Source of the DNA: Ambrosia x helenae
Taxonomy: Eukaryota > Streptophyta > Magnoliopsida > Asterales > Asteraceae
Reading direction: 5' to 3'
Length of the DNA stretch: 64,000 nucleotides
Assembly (NCBI GenBank): GCA_030844895.1
Contig: CM061233.1
Coordinates: forward strand, 56,659,453 to 56,723,452
Positions 45,240 through 55,249 of this stretch are shown in pieces. A program made the translations under genes and the position numbers. A model generated the notes under the pieces. That model was given only the letters and a program-made list of their open reading frames with translations. It was not told the DNA's origin and did no database searches. Position 1 is the first letter of the stretch, and each line of letters opens with the position of its first letter.

Positions 45240-48095
45240 ATGTCTGAACAGGAAAGCGTTGATATTCCTGCTAGATCTTCTGAGAAGGCTACTGGAAAGG
45301 AACAAATGGAAGATTTACCATTTGAACCGGCGCACAACTGCTGTGCATTCATGGGTGATCTGAAGAAACATCAAGAGTTCACCGGCATCGTAGATTTCCT
45401 TAAAAGAAGCCGTGTGATTGTCGCACTTGCTACCCCAGCTATCATTTATAAGGATCATCAACAGGAGTTCTGGAAGAATGCAAAAATGGACTTCTGGAAC
45501 AACGAATCTGCAGTGGTTAGCACGATTCAGGGGGAGCTGGTAATTATCTCTAAAGATGATATCCGTGAGGCATTGAAGTTGCATGATGAGAAGAAAACAG
45601 ATCCTAGAGAACTATCATGGATAGAACAAAGGAAATGCTTCTTACGAATGAAGTACAACGGACCGATAACTGATGGTTCGTTACATAAAGGGAAGCTATG
45701 CCCTCAGTTTAAGTATCTCGCTCACGTGATGTTGCACATATTTAGATCGGTGAGTGGAGGGTATGATGTGATGAGGAAAAGTATCAGTTCTTTAATGGTG
45801 GCTCTTATATTGAACAAACCGTTCAACGTAGCTGGTATGACACTGGAACATATGTTAGAACCACTTAGAAGCCTGAGGAACAAGAAGTTTTTGCTTTATC
45901 CGAGGTTCATACAGATGATACTTGATAAGAAGCATAAGAAGCTGAGAAGAGACCCTACCCAGATTGTTGTTCAGGATCACATGAACCTGAATACTCTTGT
46001 TAGAATGAAGGGTTATAAGGGTGTGCCGTTGAATGAAAGACCACCTAACAAGAACCTGTTTGGTCATTTGATTAACCCAGGGTATGTAGATCCAGGTAAA
46101 GATAAGGTCAGACATGATAACAGTGATTCAGATCCAGATAATCCTCTTTGTCCAGTTGATCCTGATGCAAAGAGAAAGCTTCAAGTCGTAAACGTTGGGG
46201 CAAAGACAGGAAAGGGTAAAGAGAAAGAAGATGATACTGAACCCGCTCAGAAGAAGGTTTCAAGGAGAAAGAAGAGTGTAGCTAAGAAGGGTTTACACTT
46301 AGTCGATGAAGTGTCTGTCGATTCTGAAGAGACACAGGAAGATGAGAAATGGGATTCTGATAGTGAGACTGTAAAGAGCACCACGCCCAAGGCCACTGTG
46401 GCTGGTGAGTCTAAGAGTCTAAATAAATCTGTGGAGGAGCAAAGGACAAAAAGTCCTGTTGCGTTGGATGAAACAGATGAAGGTTTAGGTTTGGGATCCG
46501 AAGACTTTGTGGGATCGCCAAAGACAGGTGAAAAACAGAAGAAGCCACAATACAAAAAGAAAGAAAAAGTATTGAAGCCAATGGAGAAAAGGGCTAAAGA
46601 TATTGAGTTTTTGGTTGCTGGAAAGAAACTGCCTCTAGCGTCTAGCTCCAAATCACCTATCACATCTCCAGCAGCGAAAAAGCAAAAGACATCATCTGCT
46701 GCTGAACAGACTGAGTTACCAACTGATGAGTTCAATAGTGCACTAGATAGAGTGTTAAAGAAATTGAAGAAAGGAAAGTTTTCTGCTGCTGAAGCTTCAA
46801 CACCACCGAAGGTTACTGTAGACAGTGATGTTATGACTGCAGTGAATCAGAAGCTTGCTGACATGATGAAGATTATTAATCAGCAACAAGCAGAAATAGA
46901 ACAGTTGAGAAACAATGACAAGAAGATGTTAGACGTTGTTGAAACATCACATGAGAATCAGGAGGCTTTGGAAGCTAAGATTAAACAGCTTCAAAAAGAA
47001 AATAAGAAGTTATTGAAGCATGAACAGAGAAACACCAGGAGATATATTGCTATAAAAGAGGAGAACAAGAAGCTGAAAGCAAGTAACAAGAGTATGGATA
47101 ATCTGATAAAAGACTTATACTCTAAAGCTCTTCAGTTACAAGCTGGTGAAGAAGATAAGGAACGTGATGAAGAAGAAGTTGATTATGAACCATCTGATCA
47201 AGAAGAAGAAGAAGAAGATGATGAGTTAGATGAGGATGTTAGTAAAGATCCTAAGAAGAAGAAAGATGGTGATGATGATGGTTCGGGAGATGATTCAGGA
47301 GAAGGTAATAGCTCTGCAAGTTCTAACAGTGATGATGATGATGATGACACTGATAAGTACAAGTGTGAGAAGAGAGGATCAGGAAAAGATACAGGAGGTT
47401 CTAGTTCGAAAGCTCCTGGTGGTACAGTTGACGATGATAGTATCTTTTGGAATGAAAAGATTAGATCTTTATCTGATGATGACAAGAATATGTATCGCCA
47501 GATGTTGACTAACAGAGTCTGGACGATAGAGATGACTAGCAGATTTCCTGAGATATTTGAGTCTAATGATATGAGATTCGAGTTGGAGTACAATGATCCT
47601 GACTTAGAAGATGGAGAAGTTTCTGCAGCCATGTCTAAGGAGATTTTGGAAGGATTGGCGAAACAGGTCGGTAAAACTCTGGAGGAGTTGATGATTGATA
47701 ATCAGATACCTAACATACCTGAGAAAGAAGCAGGTAATCACTCCGATGACAGAGACGTACCAGCATTCGAGGAAGTAGAGATTGAAGATATAACGAGTGA
47801 GGAATATCCAGAATACTACAAGAAGAACAAAGATTCTGGATTTCCTGAGTTCACTGATGAGCTGCTTCGCCAGGCTGAGAAACTTGCTCATGAAAAGAGT
47901 AAGAGATTTGTTGAAGAAGTGTTTTCAGATTGTAATAAGCCAAACATTGAACAATCTAATGCTATGAAAGATCTGTTGAGAAAGCTCAAAGAGAAAGAAG
48001 CGAACCGTCCAAAGAGAGAAGTTCAAGGTAGCTTTTACAAGTTCCACAATGACTTGTTTAAAGGAAAAGCTCTTGGATGGAAGTTCGTGAAATAG
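45240..48095 (+). CDS. SIRE-2 ORF3, long intact frame at the env-like position
   Basis: A 952-codon open frame from ATG 45240 (MSEQESVDIPARSSEKATGK). The first ~250 residues form a conserved block (IVDFLKRSRVIVALATPAII, FWKNAKMDFWNNESAVVSTI, LSWIEQRKCFLRMKYNGPIT, LAHVMLHIFRSVSGGYDVMR, NKKFLLYPRFIQMIL), with counterparts in SIRE-1 ORF3. Then follow a Lys/Ser-rich linker, a coiled coil (about residues 540-650: QQQAEIEQLRNNDKKML…LLKHEQRNTRRY), an acidic Asp/Glu run (about 650-715) and a charged C-terminal part. I see no signal peptide or transmembrane helix. Such ORFs are called env-like by position only; the function is unknown. An in-frame codon run begins upstream at 45213. By contrast, gag and pol of this element are broken. 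Confidence 0.8.
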   Translation: MSEQESVDIPARSSEKATGKEQMEDLPFEPAHNCCAFMGDLKKHQEFTGIVDFLKRSRVIVALATPAIIYKDHQQEFWKNAKMDFWNNESAVVSTIQGELVIISKDDIREALKLHDEKKTDPRELSWIEQRKCFLRMKYNGPITDGSLHKGKLCPQFKYLAHVMLHIFRSVSGGYDVMRKSISSLMVALILNKPFNVAGMTLEHMLEPLRSLRNKKFLLYPRFIQMILDKKHKKLRRDPTQIVVQDHMNLNTLVRMKGYKGVPLNERPPNKNLFGHLINPGYVDPGKDKVRHDNSDSDPDNPLCPVDPDAKRKLQVVNVGAKTGKGKEKEDDTEPAQKKVSRRKKSVAKKGLHLVDEVSVDSEETQEDEKWDSDSETVKSTTPKATVAGESKSLNKSVEEQRTKSPVALDETDEGLGLGSEDFVGSPKTGEKQKKPQYKKKEKVLKPMEKRAKDIEFLVAGKKLPLASSSKSPITSPAAKKQKTSSAAEQTELPTDEFNSALDRVLKKLKKGKFSAAEASTPPKVTVDSDVMTAVNQKLADMMKIINQQQAEIEQLRNNDKKMLDVVETSHENQEALEAKIKQLQKENKKLLKHEQRNTRRYIAIKEENKKLKASNKSMDNLIKDLYSKALQLQAGEEDKERDEEEVDYEPSDQEEEEEDDELDEDVSKDPKKKKDGDDDGSGDDSGEGNSSASSNSDDDDDDTDKYKCEKRGSGKDTGGSSSKAPGGTVDDDSIFWNEKIRSLSDDDKNMYRQMLTNRVWTIEMTSRFPEIFESNDMRFELEYNDPDLEDGEVSAAMSKEILEGLAKQVGKTLEELMIDNQIPNIPEKEAGNHSDDRDVPAFEEVEIEDITSEEYPEYYKKNKDSGFPEFTDELLRQAEKLAHEKSKRFVEEVFSDCNKPNIEQSNAMKDLLRKLKEKEANRPKREVQGSFYKFHNDLFKGKALGWKFVK

Positions 48096-48842
48096 TTGAA
48101 GTGTGTAGCTGTAAAATGGGAAAAAGGAATTCTGTATTTTGACAGATTCCATGACTTGAAGACATTACCATATTGGGCTATTCATGACATTTGTAGACAT
48201 GAGTTAAAAGGTTCTGTAAACGATCATATTGCTTACTTTGCAGATCGTATGTCAAGAGAAAGCAGAACGAAGTGGAACTTGTTTACTCCACACAATACCC
48301 AAAAAGAATTGTTCATAAGAAGGAGATTGATGATATTACTGGGATGCCTAAGGTGACGTTAAAGTATAAACCACCTAAAGTGTTGAAACATATTCCATTG
48401 ATGCAGATCCCACAACACTTTTCTAAAGACTTCATGTGGTGGTACTACGATTGGAAGACTGTAGAGGCTATTATAGTATTGAAGGATGGTGCAAAGGACT
48501 TCAAAAAGATTCACATCTTTGATCCTATGTGGTTGATCAACTGTTCGCATGAGGATATTATAATGCTCTATTATAATCTGATTTACTGCAAAACTAAGGA
48601 TAGTGAACAGGCAAGCAAATACCAATGTGTGGTATTCTTATGCTTTGCATGGGATGTGAATGCTTGATGTGATTTTGATAAGAAACTGGGGAAGTTTGTG
48701 AAAGTTCAGGAAGTTCAGGAAGTTAAAAAGAAAAGGCCGAAACAAACTTTTGAACCAGTGATGACCAAGGAACAGAAGACGTTACTGCGTATCAAGCTTA
48801 TGACAAGATGATGGACCAAGAACATAAGCAATCCAAGCAATA
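48096..48842 (+). pseudogene. C-terminal remnant of SIRE-2 ORF3 beyond its stop
   Basis: After TAG (48093-48095) the same frame gives LKCVAVKWEKGILYFDRFHD then LKTLPYWAIHDICRHELKGS to 48356. An overlapping frame continues KEIDDITGMPKVTLKYKPPK, FSKDFMWWYYDWKTVEAIIV and HEDIIMLYYNLIYCKTKDSE to 48667. These read as one protein, so the original ORF3 was about 1,150-1,200 residues and has lost its tail to a stop and a frameshift. In SIRE-1 the corresponding block (30859-31290) is also present. Confidence 0.7.
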
Positions 48843-48856
48843 GTCGAGGTGGAGTT
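48843..48856 (+). promoter_or_regulatory. Polypurine tract of SIRE-2
   Basis: GTCGAGGTGGAGTT directly before the TG of the 3' LTR; the expected plus-strand primer position. Confidence 0.75.
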
Positions 48857-49392
48857 TGTAGATGCATATTATGCGACTAATGCTTTTGGATTGCAAATAA
48901 CACAAGTTTTGTTCAACTTCGAATGGTCGAAGATGATTATACATGGTCGAATGTGGTTTCTGTCTGGTCGAAGGAAGAAGTAAAGGGTCGAAGGTACACA
49001 GGGAGGTCGAAGATAGAAAATAGATTTATGTATGTCTTGATTCGACCATAACGAATGGTCGAACCTGCACATTCGACCAACACAAATGGGCGAATGTGCA
49101 GGCCTATATAAGGTCAAGTTGATTTTTGAAATGTAACTTTTGACATTTTGTTTTCCTTCCCTGTGTGTGTTTTCCCTAGGTTTATTGTTGAGTCTGTAAA
49201 GGTCTTTTAATCATTATAAATCGTGATTTCAAGTGTAATCCTTTATGAAAGTGAATGAATTAAAGATGTTTATGATGATTTCTATGTTTTGCTAGTTTTA
49301 TTATCATTTTGTGATCAATTCAGGGATTCCGCACCTGAATTGAACTTGTTTGATCATTATCTTTGTTGTTTAGACGATCCTACGCGCATAGA
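48857..49392 (+). repeat. Right LTR of SIRE-2
   Basis: Preceded by the purine tract at 48843-48856, so it is a genuine 3' LTR, yet followed by a PBS (TGGTATCAGAGA at 49396) and leader like a 5' LTR. Confidence 0.9.
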
Positions 49393-49854
49393 AAGTGGTA
49401 TCAGAGACATTTGGATCAAACAACCACAAATTGATAATATTATAGCTGATTTGGACCCAATTTTGATCAAAACTTTCTGTTTTTCATTGATAAACTGAAT
49501 TTAGTGTTAAATTGATTGATTTGAACTTGTTTTCATGGATAAAACTCATAATTCTCTTTGTTAAACTTGTTCCAAATCCAATCCGAAGCAAAACCTGCTT
49601 AAAATCATCAAATTTCATCAACATTTGAAAATTTTTGATCAAAATAACTGATTTTCAAAGAATAACCGCTTTTCAAACATGAAGGGTCGAACCTAGGGAA
49701 ATTTGGTCGAAAGTGAGAGTATTTGGTCGAACCAGGGATTATTTGGTCGAAATGGAGTGTTAGTTGGTCGAACCTAGAAAGTTTTAGTTTGATTTTGTTC
49801 ATTCGACCTTATTGAGTACATTCGACCAATCGAGTGATCGAACATGGGTGTAAA
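49393..49854 (+). repeat. Second copy of SIRE-2 leader (PBS plus GTCGAA array) after the right LTR
   Basis: Matches 34884-35347 base for base with few changes, including PBS and the motif array, then stops abruptly at GGGTGTAAA where gypsy sequence starts. It shows that another SIRE-2 copy once followed in tandem. Confidence 0.9.
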
Positions 49855-50774
49855 ATTCCCAAGATGGCTGGCGAATGTTGTGGTAGTCCAAAAGAAACAT
49901 GTGAAATGGAGAGTGTGTGTGGACTACACAGACCTTAACAAGGCCTGTCCTAAAGATCCATTCCCACTACCACACATAGATTCAATGGTGGACGCTACAG
50001 CAGGCCACGAGATGCTGACATTCATGGATGCATCCTTAGGATTCCAACAGATACAAATGGAACCGGATGATCAGGAGGACACAACATTCATGACACCGTC
50101 AGGTATATATTGTTATATAGCCATGCCATTTGGATTAAAAAAATGTAGGTGCCACTTATCAGAGGCTAGTGAACATGATGTTCAAAGAAAAGATTGGGGA
50201 CACGATGGAGGTCTAGATTGATGACATGGTAGTAAAATCCAAGAAAGCAGAAGATCATCTTCAGGATCTCAAAGAAGCTTTTGACATCCTGGATGCTTAC
50301 AACATGAAGTTAAACCCATCAAAGTGCCATTTTGGAGTTGGAGCTGGGAAGTTTCTTGGATATTTGGTAACAAAAAGAGGGATAGAAGCCAGCCCTGAAC
50401 AAATAAAGGCCATCCTTGATCTCAAATCCCCAAGAAATATTAAGGATGTGCAAAGGCTGACGGGCAGGATAGCAGCCCTGAATAGATTCATCTCGAAATC
50501 CTCAGAGAATTGTAAAGAGCTCTATGACATCCTGAAAAAGAATAACAAATTCGACTGGGGACAGAGGCTTGAAGAAGCATTAAAGAAGCTCAAAGATTAT
50601 CTTGTAGCAGCTCCATTGTTGATGAAACATGAGGATGGAGAACCTCTCAAGCTATATCTTGCAGTTTCTGGGAATGCAATAAGTGATGTATTGGTAAAGG
50701 ACATCGAAGGGCAACAACATCCTGTCTATTATGTAAGTAAAACCCTCCTAGATGTTGAAACCAGGTATTATTAA
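49855..50774 (+). pseudogene. Tat gypsy reverse transcriptase and RNase H start
   Basis: WRVCVDYTDLNKACPKDPFP, LTFMDASLGFQQIQM, YCYIAMPFGLKK, then a frameshift near 50145. The catalytic YIDD box reads TAG-IDD (stop at 50218-50220, after GACACGATGGAGGTC), followed by MVVKSKKAEDHLQDLKEAFD, NPSKCHFGVGAGKFLGYLV, RLTGRIAALNRFISKS and QHPVYYVSKTLLDVETRYY. It ends TAA at 50772-50774. Confidence 0.92.
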
Positions 50775-50788
50775 GAAAACCTGAAATA

Positions 50789-51476
50789 ATGGCTTCTACT
50801 AAGTTAAGGCATTATTTTGAAACACATAAAATATATGTTCAAACTGACTATCCCATTAAAAATGTATTAAGAAAACCTGAAATGTCTAGAAGAATGGCAA
50901 AATGGTCATTTAAATTAAGTGCCTTTGACTTAGAGTATGAGTCTAGAAATGCAATCAAGTCACAGGCCCTAGTAGACTTTGTGGCTGATTTCAGTAGTGA
51001 CATCCTGAGTGAAGTAGAGTCTGAAGTTCAACAACTAAATGAAAATTTAGAAAAATGGACTCTATACACTGATGGTGCTTCGAATGCAATAGGCACATGT
51101 CTGGGAATACTACTAAAATCGCCACAAGGGGACAAGATACCCCATGCCATTAGATGTGCATTTCAAACAACCAATAATGATGCTAAATATGAAGCTCTCA
51201 TTGTTAGTTTACAACTTGCTAGAGATTTACATATTGTTAAAATTGAAGTCTTTATTGATTCTTTGTTGATTACTAACCATTTCAATGGATCATATGCAGT
51301 AAAAGGACAAAAGTTAGCCATTTATCTTAAAATCGTTAAAAATTTAGCTACTTCTTTTTGTAGAATTTTCACTAATACAGATACCTAGGGAAGAAAATGC
51401 TGAAGCTGACGCCCTAGCAAATCTGGGATCCTCCTTTAATTTAGCAGAAGGATCCAAGATTCCCATCATTCATATC
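50789..51476 (+). pseudogene. Tat gypsy RNase H end and second (archaeal-type) RNase H
   Basis: LRHYFETHKIYVQTDYPIKN and MAKWSFKLSAFDLEYESR close the first RNase H region. WTLYTDGASNAIGTCLGILL, NNDAKYEALIVSLQLARDL and VFIDSLLITNHFNGSY form a second RNase H-like fold with D, E and D, which is characteristic of the Tat lineage. A frameshift near 51375 precedes EENAEADALANLGSSFNLAE in the next frame. Confidence 0.85.
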
Positions 51477-52838
51477 TTGAAACCGGCGATTGAAGAATGG
51501 CATCCTGAGGATGGCCAGGCACATCCTGAGGATAAAACAGACCATCCTGAGGATATCACTGTTTTGGCCACTCAGAAACAAGGCGACTCATCAAGGATGA
51601 CTCCCATAATCAAATATTTACAAGAAGATGTCATTCCTAATGAAGAAAATCCAAAGGCTTTCAAGATAAAGGTATCTAAATTTACAATTATAGACAATAT
51701 TTTATATAGAAAGTCTCTTGCAGGTCTATATTTGAGATGTCTCAACAAGGATGAAGCAAACGAAGTACTCAAAGACATCCACGAAGGAGATTGTGGAAAT
51801 TATACAGGAGGAAGATCTCTCTACTTGAAGACTCTGAGGACGGGATACTATTGGCCTACTATGAAGAAGGATGCCATGCTGTATTCCCAAAAGTGTGATG
51901 CATGCCAAAGACATAGCAACATACTTCACCAGCCTGCTGAACCACTACATCCTATTGTTTCACCATGGCCCTTCATGAAATGGGATTGGACATAGTAGGA
52001 AAGCTACCCAAAGCTCCTGGAGGAAAGGTATTCATGCCAGTGATGACAGATTACTTCTCGAAATGGATTGAAGCTGAAGCATTTGTGCAAGTTAGAGATA
52101 AAGAGGTGGTCTCATTCATCAAAAGAAATATCTTTACACGATTTGGAGTACCATCTGAAATCATATGTGACAATGGTTCTCAATTCATTAGCAAAAGAAC
52201 AATTGACTTTTGTGAGAGTTGGGGGGATCAAGATGTTAACTTCAACACCAGTCCATCCTCAAGCTAATGGAAAAGCGGAATCCTCAAACAAAATCATCGT
52301 TAACAACTTGAAGAAGAAGCTTGGGGAAAAGAAAGGAAAATGGGCAGAAGAACTTCCATTTGCACTTTGGGCTGATAGGACTACTTCGAAGAATGCTACT
52401 GGTCAGACACCTTTCTCTTTGGTCTTTGGAACAAAAGCAATGCTTCCAATAGAGATGGTCATGCCTACAGCAAGGAAGCATCTTCAGGATGCAACTACTA
52501 ATTCTGAAGTATTACTACAAGACTTGGAAACTGTGGATGAACTCAGGGATGCCGCTAAATTAAGGATGGCAGCATATCAACAAAGGATTGCTAAAGCTTA
52601 CAACAAGAACATCAGGATAAGAAGATTTCAAGTGGGAGACTTGGTATTGAGAAAAGCTTTCCAAAATACAACAAAACCAAGCGATGGTAAGCTAGCTCCT
52701 AAGTGGGAAGGTCCATACTTAATCGATTCTGAAGCAGGAAAAGGAGCATATTGGCTGTCAACAATGGAAGGAGAGATTCTACTAAGAGCTTGGAATGCTA
52801 TACACTTGAAATACTACCATGTTTACGGATGCATATGA
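51477..52838 (+). pseudogene. Tat gypsy integrase, two frameshifts
   Basis: Three in-phase copies of HPED (HPEDGQAHPEDKTDHPEDIT, 51496-51555) lie in the linker. The HHCC zinc finger region (GDCGNYTGGRSLYLKTLRTG…CDACQRHSN) is followed by a stop near 51995. The frame of 51965 carries MTDYFSKWIEAEAF and FGVPSEIICDNGSQF. The frame of 52068 carries VHPQANGKAESSNKIIVNNL (catalytic Glu) and the C-terminal domain to VGDLVLRKAFQNTTKPSDGK…WNAIHLKYYH. All catalytic acidic residues are still encoded, but in different frames. Confidence 0.9.
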
Positions 52839-52869
52839 GAAACCATGATCCGAATCACAGGTGGGATGA

Positions 52870-54033
52870 AGGTGAAGGCTGATAGAGATGAATCATCTCC
52901 ATATGTAAGTACTTATCCTTGATTTATTTCGATCGATTATATTTTCACTAAACATGGTCTAGAAATAGTCCATCCTGAGAATTTTGCAGTACCATCCTGA
53001 AGATGGAATGCTTAGAAGACTAGGGGGCTGGCCACCCTCTCCTCCGTTAAGGTGTGTGCCACCTTCCTAAGGTTTAAAGGTTTTCACCTTTCACATTGGG
53101 TTAGCAACCATCGCCCGGAGCGTACGATGCCCATGTATATCGTCAAGATCAAAGTAATCAGGCTTCTTTGCTGAATCAAGAAAAACATATATATGTTAAT
53201 ACAAAAACCGAGGATAAACATATTCTCAGGATATGACTTACCAGACATTTCAGTGGCACGACTTGTAGAAAAACTTTCTTCTATTCCAAAAGTCCTTGCT
53301 AAAGCAGGTAGCTCTAGTATTGCCTTACGTCTGATGAAAGCGTCGTCCAAAGTAGGAACAAGTTTTGCAAAACAAGCACCTGCAAACTGAAGATGATTTA
53401 GAATATTACTAACATCCTCAGGATGTGACTATCTTATTTATATCTAACATATTTACCGATTCTTAACTAGGACATAGGAATTTCATCCCCATAAGGAATG
53501 GAATCCCTCCTTACAAAAAAGAATTTTGATTTCCAGGGCCTATCAGATATCACAACGTTATGTAGCAGAGGAGGTTCTTTATCAATAAGTTGAAGAACAT
53601 AACGGTTTGACCCATGTGTCCTTAACTTACATATGTATGGCAGGTCACCAACTTGAAGATTAATGCCGTGAGTCTAAATGATCTTATCACAAACTATTAA
53701 GATCCTCCAGATCTCAGGCATGGCTTGGGCAAAAGCCATCCCTGTCGCATCAAAGAATTCTTTGATGAAATCTGGGAATGGATATTTGAGGCCAAGCTGG
53801 AATGGTAAAAAGAAAAAGCAAACCCAGACAGAAGAGGCAAAGTCAGACTTTGCATTTAGGTCAAAAGGCCTAAAAACGACAGAATCAGGAAAAGCCCCTC
53901 ATTTCTTAAGGGTTTGAATATCTTTATCATAAAAAGTACAGATTTCTTGATCAGGATCTTTGATCAAGTTTTGGGCTGTGAAATCCTTAGGGATTCCAAC
54001 GCTTCCAAGAGCCCTTGTTAATTTCTTGCTCAT
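52870..54033 (-). pseudogene. Antisense ORF of the Tat element (aORF), decayed
   Basis: Read on the minus strand from ATG 54033: LTRALGSVGIPKDFTAQNLI, FPDFIKEFFDATGMAFAQAM PEIWRIL-type sequence, LRTHGSNRYVLQLIDKEPPL, RKFFFVRRDSIPYGDEIP, and further LDDAFIRRKAILELPALART. Stops interrupt it (for example near 53900 and 53690). Antisense ORFs in the 3' part are known in Tat/Ogre elements; their role is unknown. A pyrimidine-poor spacer and the PPT follow. Confidence 0.6.
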
Positions 54034-54310
54034 TGTAAAAAACTAATTTAAAAGACTTCTTTTTGCAGGAATAAGAAAGAGAAGACGAGAAAGAAGCAAA
54101 AGTAGGTCCCTTTTCAAATAATCCTAGTTGATTATAAAGGAGGAAGGGAAAGCCTAGATATAGGCAGCAAGATATGATGAGGCATAGCGGTTATCACGAA
54201 AATTTAGCCTAAAAATAGCCGTTAGATCTCGAAACATGGAGAGATGGGCCCATCGATTGAGAAAAATATTTTTACCATTAAGATAACGGTAACATATTTT
54301 TGGGGACAAT

Positions 54311-55140
54311 TGTTGAGGGTGAAAATCCTCAGGATGATTTTACCTAACATCCTAATGTATCATCCCCAGGATGTTGTAGGACTTGTCTGACTTCAGGATG
54401 TAATAGTGTTTCGGCATGTGCACATCCTGAGAATGAACTAACAAATTATCTTGTACTTATGTTATTGCAGGTATAAATTAATGCATGGGTAAGACTTGTA
54501 ACTCCCCTTTAACGGCTACAAAGTCTTACTAAATCAGAGATATCAAGGATGCATGAGTTGTACGCGTATAAACTTGAAGAATGAGTCAAGTGTAACCGCC
54601 AAAGTGATAAATGCAAGGCGAGAAAGGTGGAAACTATTATCCAACGTCCACTACAGCTGAAACACTCACAACGGTCACCTGAAACAGTCCACAAGCTTTC
54701 AAAGACCTTAAATACTTAGCATATTTCGTGCGATTGTTTTGTTAATTTATTGTACTATATAAATGGGGGTATTGGACGAGTATAGGACACTTACATACAC
54801 ATTGCTCACACTATAGCTACACACATACACTTAGCTGATCACAAAACACTTGCACAATCATTGTAATCATAGTACACTCGTCCACATACTCATCCAAAGT
54901 TGTATCTTTTTACCATTTTAATATTAACAAACAAGGCAGGGGCCCAGACTCCTCCCGAGGTTTTATGCCGGCGATCTACAATTGATCAAGGGCTTTCCTC
55001 GTAGATTGTGTGTTGTTCTTGTTGTTTATCACTTTATTTGTTCATTCTTAGCAGTTCCATCCTGAGGATATAACTGTCCATCCCGAAACTAACGTAAGCC
55101 ATCCCAATCATAGTTGTTATATTTTTGCTTATTGAACATC
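54311..55140 (+). repeat. 3' LTR of the Tat gypsy element (right end approximate)
   Basis: Begins TGTTGAGGGTGAAAATCC directly after the purine-rich TTTTTGGGGACAAT. It has TATA (ACTATATAAATGGGGG, about 54752). It carries several copies of CATCCTGAGGATG-like motifs (54325, 54364, 54421, 55049). With no 5' LTR for comparison the end is uncertain; GAACA at 55140 is one candidate. Confidence 0.65.
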
Positions 55141-55249
55141 CCGATACACCATCTTAAGAATATTATTGATTTACAAACATATTTCTACACATTTAGCACT
55201 CTACCTCACATAAACTAATTTGGAATACAAAGTTATTTTTACTAGATAA

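Larger units (their letters stand above)
34348..49392 (+). mobile_element. SIRE-2: SIRE/Maximus-type Ty1-copia element with intact ORF3
   Basis: About 15.0 kb between 536-bp LTRs (34348-34883 and 48857-49392; TGTAGATGCATATTATGC…GCGCATACA). PBS TGGTATCAGAGA is at 34887 and the purine tract GTCGAGGTGGAGTT precedes the 3' LTR. The order is leader, gag with two CCHC knuckles, protease, integrase, RT (intact YVDD), RNase H, a 2.2-kb spacer, ORF3. No target duplication is found because a second copy of the 5' leader follows the right LTR (49393-49854). Confidence 0.93.
49855..55140 (+). mobile_element. Ty3-gypsy element, Tat lineage, 5'-truncated
   Basis: It starts inside RT (KFPRWLANVVVVQKKHVKWR) directly against SIRE-2 leader, so 5' LTR, gag, protease and the first part of RT are missing. 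RT, RNase H, a second RNase H-like domain, integrase, an antisense ORF region and a 3' LTR (54311 to about 55140) follow. The two RNase H domains and antisense ORF point to the Tat/Ogre/Retand group. Multiple stops and frameshifts. Confidence 0.9.

Noticed and set aside
46247..47632. Long Ser/Phe-rich minus-strand frames opposite ORF3
   Set aside because: Shadows of the Lys/Glu/Asp-rich ORF3 codons on the other strand.
45240..48095. Calling ORF3 a viral envelope
   Set aside because: No signal peptide, transmembrane helix or cleavage site is visible; only its position is env-like.
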